Shown here in pieces: positions 26,530-35,100 of a DNA stretch of 64,000 nucleotides. Both the position numbers and the translations under genes were made by a program. The stretch is from Streptomyces sp. NBC_01198 (lineage in GTDB: Bacteria > Actinomycetota > Actinomycetes > Streptomycetales > Streptomycetaceae). Numbering within the stretch: position 1 is the first letter of the stretch; every line of letters begins with the position of its first letter. The stretch spans positions 1,178,001-1,242,000 of the forward strand of contig NZ_CP108568.1 of NCBI RefSeq assembly GCF_036010485.1. The letters run 5' to 3'. The notes beneath the pieces are model-generated. The model was not told the DNA's origin, searched no databases, and was given only the letters and a program-made list of their open reading frames with translations.

Positions 26530-26855
26530 GCCCGCTGAACATCACCCACCGCGCCACCGCCACCGGAGTCGTACTCCACGTGATCGGCGCACTCGACTAC
26601 GAGCAGTCAACCGCCCTGCGCGGACAGGTCGCACGACTCGCTCTGAGCCCCGGCCAGAACCTGGTCATCGACCTGTCCGGCCTGGAGTTCTGCGACTCCA
26701 CCGGCATCACCGCTCTCCTGGCCGCACGCCAGTACGCCCAAGCCGCCGACGCCCACCTCATCCTCGCCGCCGTCCCCGCCGACACCCTGCGCATCCTGAC
26801 CATCGCCGGCCTGGACCAGGTGTTCACCATCCACCCCCGCAGCGACAGTGCGTGA
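26526..26855 (+). CDS. Anti-sigma factor antagonist, STAS domain (RsbV-like)
   Basis: A 109-residue STAS protein. The phosphorylation site is Ser58 in LVIDLSGLEFCDSTGITALL. Unphosphorylated, such proteins bind an RsbW-type anti-sigma kinase and release its sigma factor. It overlaps rsbP by four bases (ATGA), making a three-gene unit rsbQ-rsbP-rsbV. No rsbW or sigma gene lies in the operon; the kinase-phosphatase at 29120-30283 or a distant pair are possible partners. Confidence 0.92.
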   Translation: MSPLNITHRATATGVVLHVIGALDYEQSTALRGQVARLALSPGQNLVIDLSGLEFCDSTGITALLAARQYAQAADAHLILAAVPADTLRILTIAGLDQVFTIHPRSDSA

Positions 26856-26944
26856 AGCCCGGCAACCCTTGCAGGCGCGGTGCTTCAGTGGTCAGGCGGG
26901 TTCGGACCCCTGCCAACCCGCGTATCGCCCTGTCCTCAACAAGG

Positions 26945-27748
26945 TCATGCGGCTGCCAGGAGGATGGCGGTGTAGTGGGCACTGAAGGCGGCGAGGGTGA
27001 GGGCGTGGAAGACCTCGTGGAACCCGAACCAGCGCGGCCAGGGGTCGGGGCGCTTCAGGCCGTAGACGAGGGCGCCCGCGGTGTAGAGGAGGCCGCCGGC
27101 GATGACCAGGACGACGACTGCGATGCCGCCGGCGCGCGCGAAGCCGGGCAGATAGAACACCGCCGCCCAGCCCAGGGCGATGTAGCACAGGGTGTAGAGC
27201 CAGCGCGGCGCCCGGATCCACCAGACGCGGAAGGCGATGCCGGCCGCGGCGCCGGACCATACCAGGGACAGCAGTACCACCTGCTGGCGGCCGTTCAGCA
27301 GCAGCACCGCCAGGGGCGTGTACGTGCCGGCGATGATCAAGAAGATGTTCGCGTGGTCCAGCCGGCGCAGGACTGCCTCCCCGCGCGCGCCCCAGTTGCC
27401 GCGGTGGTACACCGCGCTCGTGCCGAACAGCAGCAGCGCCGATACCGCGTACACCGCGCAGGCCGCCACTGCCGCGGCCGAACGCGAAAGCGCGATCAGG
27501 ACGATGCCGCCGGCCAGCGCGAGGGGAAACATCCCGGCGTGCAGCCACCCGCGCATCGCCGGCTTCACCACGGCAGCCGCGTGCTCCACCCCGCCTTCCA
27601 GGTCGGCGGCCGCCTTCCCGGCACTCAGCCGGCCGGTCGGGCCGGCAGCCGAGTCGACCGCCGGTGCGCGGAAAGTGTCGGGTGTGGCACCGGACAGGTG
27701 CCGGGGCTCCCGTCCGGGTGCCGACGACTGGGCTTCTTCAGCGATCAT
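26945..27748 (-). CDS. Hemolysin III family (PAQR/YqfA-like) membrane protein
   Basis: A 267-residue integral membrane protein with seven predicted helices and the PAQR metal motifs: TSAVYHRGNWG (Ser/His after the first helices), LDHANIFLIIAGTYTP in the middle and WFGFHEVFHALTLAAFSAHY near the end. The family includes bacterial hemolysin III and YqfA. About 55 residues precede the first conserved motif. It lies 70 bp after a MerR-type gene on the same strand and may be cotranscribed with it. Confidence 0.88.
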   Translation of the reverse strand: MIAEEAQSSAPGREPRHLSGATPDTFRAPAVDSAAGPTGRLSAGKAAADLEGGVEHAAAVVKPAMRGWLHAGMFPLALAGGIVLIALSRSAAAVAACAVYAVSALLLFGTSAVYHRGNWGARGEAVLRRLDHANIFLIIAGTYTPLAVLLLNGRQQVVLLSLVWSGAAAGIAFRVWWIRAPRWLYTLCYIALGWAAVFYLPGFARAGGIAVVVLVIAGGLLYTAGALVYGLKRPDPWPRWFGFHEVFHALTLAAFSAHYTAILLAAA

Positions 27749-27818
27749 GCACTCATATTACGAAATCAGTGGAAGGTCACGGAAGTCGCGGTATCGGCGC
27801 GTTGCCGCGGACTGCGGG

Positions 27819-28148
27819 TCAGTGGTCGACGTGCTGGGATGCGGCGCGACGGTATTCGGCGTTGATGCGCTGGGCTTCTTCGAGCTGGTCTTCGAGGATG
27901 ACGATGCGGCAGGCTGCCTCGATCGGAGTGCCCTGGTCGACGAGTTCCCGGGCGCGGGCGGCGATACGCAGCTGGTAGCGGGAGTAGCGGCGGTGGCCGC
28001 CCTGCGAGCGCAGCGGGGTGATCAGGCGGGCTTCGCCTATGGCGCGCAGGAAGTTCTGGGTGGTGCCGAGCAGTTCGGCGGCCCGGCCCATGGTGAAGGC
28101 GGGGTAATCGTCGTCGTCAAGCCGGTTGTACGAGTCGCCTACTGTCAT
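27819..28148 (-). CDS. MerR-family regulator, short streptomycete type
   Basis: A 109-residue MerR protein. The HTH is FTMGRAAELLGTTQNFLRAI with the wing GGHRRYSRYQL; the C-terminal dimer helix (DQLEEAQRINAEYRRA) is short and no metal-binding cysteines occur. Close relatives are widespread in streptomycetes and have no proven effector. A perfect 15-base inverted repeat at 28175-28206 sits in its leader/promoter region and could be its operator or a regulatory hairpin. Confidence 0.88.
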   Translation of the reverse strand: MTVGDSYNRLDDDDYPAFTMGRAAELLGTTQNFLRAIGEARLITPLRSQGGHRRYSRYQLRIAARARELVDQGTPIEAACRIVILEDQLEEAQRINAEYRRAASQHVDH

Positions 28149-28174
28149 CTCGCCTCTCTGCGGAACGCGCTGGA

Positions 28175-28206
28175 GGGGCCTTGGTGCCGAACGGCACCAA
28201 GGCCCC
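28175..28206 (-). terminator. Perfect 32-bp palindrome before the merR-type gene
   Basis: GGGGCCTTGGTGCCG / CGGCACCAAGGCCCC, 15-base arms around a two-base centre, 27 bp before the MerR start. It may terminate a minus-strand transcript from the repeat region 28207-28883, be a leader hairpin, or be a MerR operator. Not resolvable by sequence alone. Confidence 0.6.
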
Positions 28207-28883
28207 GAAGGAACTACTACACCATCTGCCGGCCCTGATACTGCGCCGGCCTACTGAGTCCGCGGACCCGACCGGACTGCTGCCGGGGGCGCGGGGATCG
28301 CGGTTGCTTGACCGGAGACCACCTCACTAACGATGTCCTGCGGTACCCGGACTCCATGGCTCCGCCCGGGCGATCCGATGATGCTTCGGCTCCTCCGTTC
28401 TTCCCTCTGGGTCAACTACCCGTCACACATCAACTGCTGGCGTTGCGCACCGCTGGTCCTGCTGGTGATGCACACCGCCGTGGCCTGAGTAAGCACCACC
28501 TCCGGCAGCCAGCCCCGTCGCCCGTCCTGCATCTGCTCTGGCTTGGAACCCCACTGCCGAACCTCCCGGTACGCGCGCCCGCAGCCGACGCCTTTACCGA
28601 GGTACCGCTCACTGAACTTCGCTGCGTGATACTGCGAACTGCACTTACGGGTACTGCAACTTGCCTGAACTGCGGTCCTGCTCATGGCAGCCCCTGATCA
28701 CTGCGGGCCACCCGGTCCGGTCGTCAGCCCCGTCGCCCGTCCTGCAACCGCTCTGGCTTCGGAACTCCACCACCGCACCGTCCTGCGTACTGCACTTGCG
28801 GGTACTGCCTGCCCGGCAGTTCATCTCTGCCGGGCCCTGCTCGATCTCGGCTACAAGAGAAACCATAACCACGCCGGAGCTCA
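28207..28883. repeat. Gene-free stretch with paired imperfect direct repeats
   Basis: No coding bias in any frame over about 680 bp. Two blocks recur in the same order: a 22-base identity starting CAGCCCCGTCGCCCG (28510-28531 and 28725-28746), followed in both copies by related GCTCTGGCTT...GGAAC sequence, and a 20-base block ACTGCACTTRCGGGTACTGC (28638-28657 and 28789-28808, one change). The copies look like a partial duplication with different spacer lengths. Could be a noncoding RNA or decayed duplication. Confidence 0.55.
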
Positions 28884-29123
28884 ATGTCTACTCCAGCCAG
28901 GACAGATTTTTCGGTGTTCGAGGAGGAGGTAACTCTCACCCGATACTCGGAAAACCCTCCCTCGACACGATCACGGTTGCCGTTCAGGGGCAGACGGCCC
29001 CCGCCAGGGACCGGCGGAGTGCGCCGGCAGGGACGGCCCACTCCGGGGGTTGCCATGGAACACAGCAGTGCCAGCATGATCAGCCCCTCGGTCCCGGCGT
29101 GCGCCACCTGGGGTACGCCATGA
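28884..29123 (+). CDS. Possible small protein coupled to the kinase-phosphatase gene
   Basis: A 79-residue open frame with ATG at 28884, GGAG five bases upstream, whose stop overlaps the next ATG (ATGA at 29120-29123). The spacing is that of translationally coupled genes, but the protein (N-terminal STPARTDFSVFEEEVTLTRY, then Arg/Pro-rich) has no recognised fold and codon bias is modest. It may be only a leader ORF. Confidence 0.35.
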   Translation: MSTPARTDFSVFEEEVTLTRYSENPPSTRSRLPFRGRRPPPGTGGVRRQGRPTPGVAMEHSSASMISPSVPACATWGTP

Positions 29124-30283
29124 ACCGTGTGCTGCTGGAGAGCGAGGACGTGGCCTGGTTCCGCGACGACCTCACCGGTGCCCGGCCGGCCGCCTCACAG
29201 CTGGCGACGCGGACCGGACTGAGCGAGCACCGGACCGGCGAGGTCGCCCTGGCGGTCTCCGAGGCAGCCTCGAACCTGGTCAAGCACGCCGTCGACGGAG
29301 CAATCGCGCTGCGGGTCGTGCGGACCGCGCAGCAGGCCGGGATCGAATTCCTGGCCATGGACCACGGGCCGGGGATGGCGGATGTCGCCGCATCGATGCT
29401 TGATGGCCGCTCGACGGCTGGGACGCTGGGGATCGGCCTGGGCATGGTCGCCCGGCTCGCGGACACCTTCGACCTGCACTCCCTACCCGGCCAGGGAACC
29501 GTGATGCTGGCCCGGTTCTGGCCACGTGACGCCCGGTTCTACAACCACGGTTCATCCGGTGATCTGCCGGAATCCGTGGTGGGCGGGCTGGCCCGGCCCA
29601 TCAGCGGAGGACAGGACTGCGGGGACGGCTGGGCCACACGCTGGGCAGATGCCGGAACATCAGCGCCCGGACAACCCCTCCTCAGGGCAGCGCCGGATTC
29701 CCGCAGCGGCACCCCCGAGCGATCCCTGCCGGACCGCGGCAGGAGCACGACCGGCAGCGCACCCGTGACAATCGGCGCCGAGCCCGGGCTGCTGGTGCTG
29801 CTCTGCGACGGGCTCGGCCACGGCCCCCTGGCCAAGATGGCCACCCAGGCCGCGATCCGCGCCTTCCATGCCAGCAGGGGACGATCACCCGAAGCGGTGA
29901 TGGAGGACATCCACCACGCCCTGCCCGGAACCCGGGGCGCCGCGGTGGCCGTGGCACGTATCGAACCCGACCGGCAGCAGGTACTCCTGTGCGGGATCGG
30001 CAACATCTCCGCAGCCGTCGTCACCCCGAACACCAAGAACAGCCTGCCGTCCACGCCAGGAACCGCCGGACACCAGATAAGCACCCTGCGCACCGTCACC
30101 CTCCCCCTGCCGGCCGGCAGCGCCCTGGTCATGCACTCCGACGGACTGACCCAACGGTGGACCCCCAAAACCCTCCCCGCCCTCCTCAGGCACTCCCCCA
30201 CCGTGATCGCCGGCCACCTCCTGCGCAGCGCCGGCAAGTACCACGACGACGCCTCCGTCGCTGTCGCCAAAGGGCTCTGGTGA
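29120..30283 (+). CDS. Anti-sigma-type ATPase fused to PP2C-like (RsbX/SpoIIE) domain
   Basis: A 387-residue fusion. The N-terminal half is a GHKL kinase domain of the RsbW/RsbT class: VALAVSEAASNLVKHA (N box), FLAMDHGPGMAD (G1) and GTLGIGLGMVARLAD (G2). The C-terminal half is PP2C/RsbX-like: LLVLLCDGLGHGPLAKMA, GIGNISAAVV, VMHSDGLTQRW and DDASVAVAKG. Streptomycetes have such proteins in partner-switching pathways, where one chain can both phosphorylate and dephosphorylate STAS antagonists. The RsbV at 26526-26855 is a possible partner. Confidence 0.85.
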   Translation: MNRVLLESEDVAWFRDDLTGARPAASQLATRTGLSEHRTGEVALAVSEAASNLVKHAVDGAIALRVVRTAQQAGIEFLAMDHGPGMADVAASMLDGRSTAGTLGIGLGMVARLADTFDLHSLPGQGTVMLARFWPRDARFYNHGSSGDLPESVVGGLARPISGGQDCGDGWATRWADAGTSAPGQPLLRAAPDSRSGTPERSLPDRGRSTTGSAPVTIGAEPGLLVLLCDGLGHGPLAKMATQAAIRAFHASRGRSPEAVMEDIHHALPGTRGAAVAVARIEPDRQQVLLCGIGNISAAVVTPNTKNSLPSTPGTAGHQISTLRTVTLPLPAGSALVMHSDGLTQRWTPKTLPALLRHSPTVIAGHLLRSAGKYHDDASVAVAKGLW

Positions 30284-30414
30284 CCGGGCAAAGCGACGCC
30301 CGCGTCGCCGGCGACCGGCCAGGACGTAACAGCGACGGAAGCGTTGATCCGACCGGATACCCGCACCCGTCACGACCTGGCGAAAGGTGCCGTGTTGAGC
30401 CAGCCATCGGACCG

Positions 30415-30729
30415 ATGGAGAACGACGAGTGCCAGATCGACCCGGCCGTCTTCGAGGTCTTCGTCAACGCCCTGCTGGCGCAGCACCGAGGAACAAGTCA
30501 TGCCGTAGTGCTCGCGCTCTCCGAGGGGGTCACCGCCACCGTGCTGGTTCTCGCCGAGCGCGCCGGGATCAGTGGGGACTGGGCACAGTTCGGACCCGCC
30601 CCGGATGGCGTACTCGAAGGCGCCCAGGTTTCTGCGGCCGCAGGGATGTCCGCTCAGGCCGAAGGGCGTATCCGGGCTGAGGGACTGCGCGAGAAGGCAC
30701 GGGAGTTGGGGAAGCAGATGCCTCGCTGA
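30415..30729 (+). CDS. Small hypothetical protein
   Basis: A 104-residue frame of good codon bias with acidic N-terminus (ENDECQIDPAVFEVFVNAL), a short hydrophobic middle (SHAVVLALSEGVTATVLVLA) and a charged helical end (AEGLREKARELGKQMPR). It follows the kinase-phosphatase gene on the same strand by 131 bp. The ribosome site before ATG 30415 is weak. No family recognised. Confidence 0.5.
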   Translation: MENDECQIDPAVFEVFVNALLAQHRGTSHAVVLALSEGVTATVLVLAERAGISGDWAQFGPAPDGVLEGAQVSAAAGMSAQAEGRIRAEGLREKARELGKQMPR

Positions 30730-30798
30730 CGGGGGCGAAACCGCCGGCCGATCACTTGCCCACCGGCGCGGTCCACCGACCGTCGGTCCGTGGGGCAG

Positions 30799-31161
30799 CT
30801 ACTTCTGGGGGGTGGCGTAGAAGGCCCGTACGCGGGCTGCTCGGCCTGCTTCGTCCAGTTCGACCGCGTCCAGCACGCGGTTGCCGTTCTCGCGCCGGTA
30901 CAGGAGGGCGTAGCCGGTGGGAGCCGCCAGCAGGGTCTCCTCGGTGAACACCAAGCCGGGAGCAAGCTCCAGGCCGAGGGCGAAGTGCTGCCGCAGTTCC
31001 CCCTTGCCCCGAAGGCGTCCGTCCGGCCTGCCCCAGCGTCGTACGACCGTCGAGGCGGCGAAGTCGACGTCTTCCGAGTAGCAGGCCATGACGGCGTCCA
31101 GGTCATGCGCGTTCCACGCGGCCAGCCAGGCGTCGGCATGAGCTCGGTGATCCAGATTCAT
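30799..31161 (-). CDS. SnoaL/NTF2-fold protein
   Basis: A 120-residue SnoaL-like protein: HADAWLAAWNAHDLDAVMAC then YSEDVDF at the N-terminus and RVRAFYATPQK at the end, the standard pattern of polyketide-cyclase-like and steroid-isomerase-like folds of unknown substrate. GAGGAGA lies before ATG 31161. A palindromic element lies about 70 bp upstream. It is not part of a visible operon. Confidence 0.85.
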   Translation of the reverse strand: MNLDHRAHADAWLAAWNAHDLDAVMACYSEDVDFAASTVVRRWGRPDGRLRGKGELRQHFALGLELAPGLVFTEETLLAAPTGYALLYRRENGNRVLDAVELDEAGRAARVRAFYATPQK

Positions 31162-31230
31162 GGCCAGGTCTCCTCACTCTGTGCCCGATCGCGAGGGCCC
31201 GACCCATGACACTCGCCCGCTGTCGTATGG

Positions 31231-31248
31231 CACGACGTGTATGTCGTG
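31231..31248. promoter_or_regulatory. Operator-like palindrome before the SnoaL-like gene
   Basis: CACGAC / GTCGTG with a six-base centre (31231-31248); TGTCGT and GTCGCG half-sites recur on both sides. Probable repressor-binding region in the promoter of the gene at 30799-31161. Confidence 0.35.
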
Positions 31249-31434
31249 ACACATTTATGCTGTCGCGAGTACCGACCCGTTGTCAAGGAGGTGGCCGCGG
31301 GACCGCAGAGTGCGCGATGCTTCCCGCTGGGATGATCGCGTCACGGATCGGGGAGTCCTGCTGATGGCCACCGTGAGCATGAAGAGTGCGGAACAAAAAC
31401 AGCCCCGCCTCGGTCCGTCACATGTGGGTCCGGG

Positions 31435-31839
31435 TCAGTCGAAGACCGGCAGCCCGCCGCTGTACGTTCGGACAGCGTGGACGATCTCTTCGGCGCTCAC
31501 GCCGTACGCGCTCGTGGGCACGACCAGCGACGAACCGAAGCGCGCGGTCAGCTTCTCCCGGGTGCGCTGGGGGTTCAGGCGCTTCAGCCCGGACGGGACG
31601 ATCGGCGGCACCACGTCCGCCGACCGCGGCACGAATGCCACGATCCGCCGCCTGACGACCTCGACCTTGCGCAGATCACGCCACGGCACGGTCGATTCGC
31701 CCACCACTGTCACGCCGGCTGCGTCGATCCGCAGCAAGCACCCCAACGACCGCAGACGCAACTGCTGCGCCCAGAACATCACGCTCAGCAGCAGCACGCC
31801 GCCGCCCAGCACCCCAGAAGACGTGGTCACATTCCCCAA
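31435..31839 (-). CDS. Small membrane protein with PH-like domain
   Basis: About 134 residues: one N-terminal hydrophobic helix (GVLGGGVLLLSVMFWAQQL) and a PH-like beta domain (CLLRIDAAGVTVVGESTVPW, RDLRKVEVVRRRIVAFVPRS). Design resembles 15040-15627. The start is uncertain: TTG 31839 or GTG 31830, with GGAG upstream. No partner evident. Confidence 0.6.
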   Translation of the reverse strand: MGNVTTSSGVLGGGVLLLSVMFWAQQLRLRSLGCLLRIDAAGVTVVGESTVPWRDLRKVEVVRRRIVAFVPRSADVVPPIVPSGLKRLNPQRTREKLTARFGSSLVVPTSAYGVSAEEIVHAVRTYSGGLPVFD

Positions 31840-32177
31840 ACTCCGATCCCCCTACGGGGACGCCGCATCGTCTCACCCCGGCGACATCCGTACGCGGCGG
31901 GGCAATATCGGGATTCGCCCCCCACGGACAGTCACTGTGTGGCCGTCAGGGCCGGGGAGGCGGACCACCGTCCTCAACCTTCGGGGGGATGGGATGCTGT
32001 CGTGCTCATCGGCGCCGAGACTCCGAGTGACAAGGGCAGTCCGTTACGGTCCACTGCACGATGTCTCCATGCAGGAGTCGGACTCCTACGTGCCGCACAC
32101 GGTCCGATCGGGCGGAGCTGTCGGAGGTCGTCCGGCGGCCGCCGTCTTACCGTGGCGGCCGCCGGATGGCACTCGTC
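31840..32177. other. Intergenic stretch, nothing recognised
   Basis: About 340 bp between the PH-like gene start and the end of the GH2 gene; no coding bias, clear palindrome or remnant seen. Confidence 0.5.
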
Positions 32178-35100
32178 TCAGCTCACCGTGATGGACGGAG
32201 CGTTGTAGGCCTCAGTTCGCAGCTCAGGACGCCCCGAAGGAAGGGCCGTCTCGGGCCACGACAACGTCACGGTTCGTGTCTCCCCCGGCAGCATCCAGAG
32301 GTAGTTCTCGCCGTACAGAGTCGGCAGCACGCGGTCACCCGTGTGGTGGTCGCGCAGGGAGAGGCGAACCATGGCCGCGACAGCGGAACCGCGGTTCCGG
32401 ACTGTCGCGGTCAGCTCACCACGTCCGTTGAGGCGCTTGACACGTCCGATGGAAGCCGAGAGCCGGGCCGGCTCGACCGTGTTGAGCGCTGTCATGGACG
32501 CCGGCGTGCGATAGCGCCAGTAGGTGTTCCGGGACAGTTCGTTCCCCCGCTTGTCCTCCAAGACGAGCCGCAGGAGGTGCACGTCAGGCAGGCTGTCCGT
32601 CCATGGCATCGCGAATGCCTCGGCGACGGCAGAGGAATCCACGCTCACGATCGCCCGGCGTGCTGAGCCCAGTTGCTTGCCCTCCAGGTCGTAGATCCGG
32701 GCGTCAACCGTGGCACCCTTCAGCGTTTGGGCCGTGTGGTTGACCGCGATCACCTGCCACTTCAAGGGATCAGCCTGGACGTGGAGGGGCTCACACGCCG
32801 CACGCGCGCCGTAGTAGGTTCCGTTGACGTCGAAGTCGTAGTCGTAGGTCTGCCATACGATGCTGTGCCACGCGGGGTGGGACATCCACAGCATGAGCCC
32901 ACTCGCGTCGTCCCACAGGTTGGCGTTCCAGGCCTCGAACATGTTGCGGGTGTTCTCGTAGTTCACAAACTGTGCCTTGCGCACGAAGTCGTCGAGACCC
33001 TTGGCCGTGCCCAGGCGCGCTTCGATGGCAGCTTTGTAGCTCTGCGGCGCCTGGTTACCGCGCTCGCTCCAGTCGTGGTAATACCACGACCCGCCGATCG
33101 GCCACTCGGGCTCGTCGCCGACGAGGTTGCGCATGCTCTCGGCGGTGGACACCACCGGCATGCCGATCTCGGTGTGGAAGCCGAAGCTGTTGCTCCCGTA
33201 CGAAGACGGGTCGTAGTACTTCTCTGGTTCAACCCAGTTGTACGGGCCGCCGCCGTTGATGATGTTCCCGGATGAGGTGTTCTGGTAGAGCACCCCGGGT
33301 GCCTGCGACTGCACCGCGTCCCGCATGCCGTCGTCGATCGCCTTGGGCGGATCGCCCTCGTTGGCTCCGCACCACACCACGACGCTGGGGTGGATGCGGT
33401 AGCGCAGCACCGTGTCCCTGGCCAGTGAGTTGTAGGCGTCATGGTCCGGGGGATCCATGCCCCAAGCATTGGGGAAGTCGTTCCAGACCAGGATGCCGTG
33501 CTCGTCGCAACTGGCAAAGAACTCCTCGCGGTCGCTGGAACCCACCCAGTTGCGGATCATCGTGAAGTTCATGTCGCGGTGCATCCGCACCGCGGCGTCC
33601 ATCCGCTCGGCGGGCATGCGGCGCAGCAGTTCGTCCCAACCCCAGTTTCCGCCACGAGCCAGGACCCGCACGCCGTTCACACTGATCTGCAGGGGATCGG
33701 GCGAATTCTTCACGGACTTGACATCCGTCCAGGTCTGCCCGTCGCTGGACACCTGTATGACGTACGTCTTGGGGTACGCCTGTTCCCAGAGGATCGACAC
33801 CCGGTCGAAGGTCTGCGCAGAGCCGAGGTCGACCTGGATCCACTGGTTGTCTGCGTACTCCGACGACCAACGAGTCCCCGGCGCACCGTCGGTGGCGTTG
33901 GAGACGGGATAGGAGGGATCCTCGCTCGACGCGGTCGCCTTCTTGTGCAGGGCCAGGTCGGTACCCGGTTCGCTACTGTTGACCACGGCCAGGGACCACA
34001 AGGAGGTGCCCCAGCTGGTCTGGCGGAGACCACAGTTCAGACGCACGAAACGAGCTGTCTGCGGCGTGAGGTCTTCCGACTGGAGGCTGGAGTCACCGCC
34101 GTTGAACGGTAGCGGCACCGCCGAGTTGTCCACGGATTTCGCGTCCGTCCAGGCAGAGCCGTCAGCCGAGACCTGAACGGTGTACGTCTGCGCGTATGCC
34201 TGCTCCCAGGTCAGGTCGACACGGTCGAAGGCCACGGCCGAGCCCAGGTCCACCTGGAGCCACTGGTCGTCTTCGTAGGCCGAGGTCCAGCGGGTGGCCG
34301 GGTCGCCGTCCGTGGCGCTGCCTGGCTGTGTGCCGTCCGCCGAGGAGGAAGCCGTCGCGGCCGCGTGCAGGGCGAGGTCCACTGTCGGCTTGGAGCTGTC
34401 CAGGACCGAGAGGCTCCACAGCGAGGAGCCCCAGCCGGTTGCCCGGGTGAGACATCGGATGCGTACGTAGCGGGCCGTTCGCGCCTCGACATCCACGGTC
34501 TGGGTGTACGAGTCGCCGCTGCCCGTGAACGGCAGCGGGAGCTTGTAGCTGTAGCCGAACTGGCGAATGCCGAACCGGGTGGTGCGCCGGTCACTCCGTT
34601 GACCTGCGACGGACGCCGTGAGGATCAGGTCGTGCAGGTCCGCATCGCCGAGGCCGTTCGGCCACCACAGTCGCGGATTGCGCAGACGCAGCCGGCTGTA
34701 GGCGTCGGGGGTGAAGACGACGTCGATGCTCTTCCCCGCCGGGATGACGACGGCCTGCGAGACGTTGACGTCGCCGAATGCCGCCGAGACCGTCGCCCGG
34801 GAGTCCGCAGAGTCCGCGTTGCGAACGGGCACGGTTATGGTCAGCTCGGCAACCGAGGTGTCCGGCAGTTGCGGCAGGACGGTGTCGACCCGCGGATCGC
34901 CGATCACGACGGCGCCGGTGGACCGCAGCCTGACATGATTCCAGATACCCGCCGCCCGATCGCGGACAGCCGGCATCCAGTCCCAGCCGGAGGCGGCCAG
35001 ATAGGTGGGCGAGTTGAGGTTCATCTGTCCGGCGCCGGCGTCTACCCACGACTCGCCCGCAGGGCCCTTGTCGCCGGGGCTTCCGGGAATCGGCATCGGA

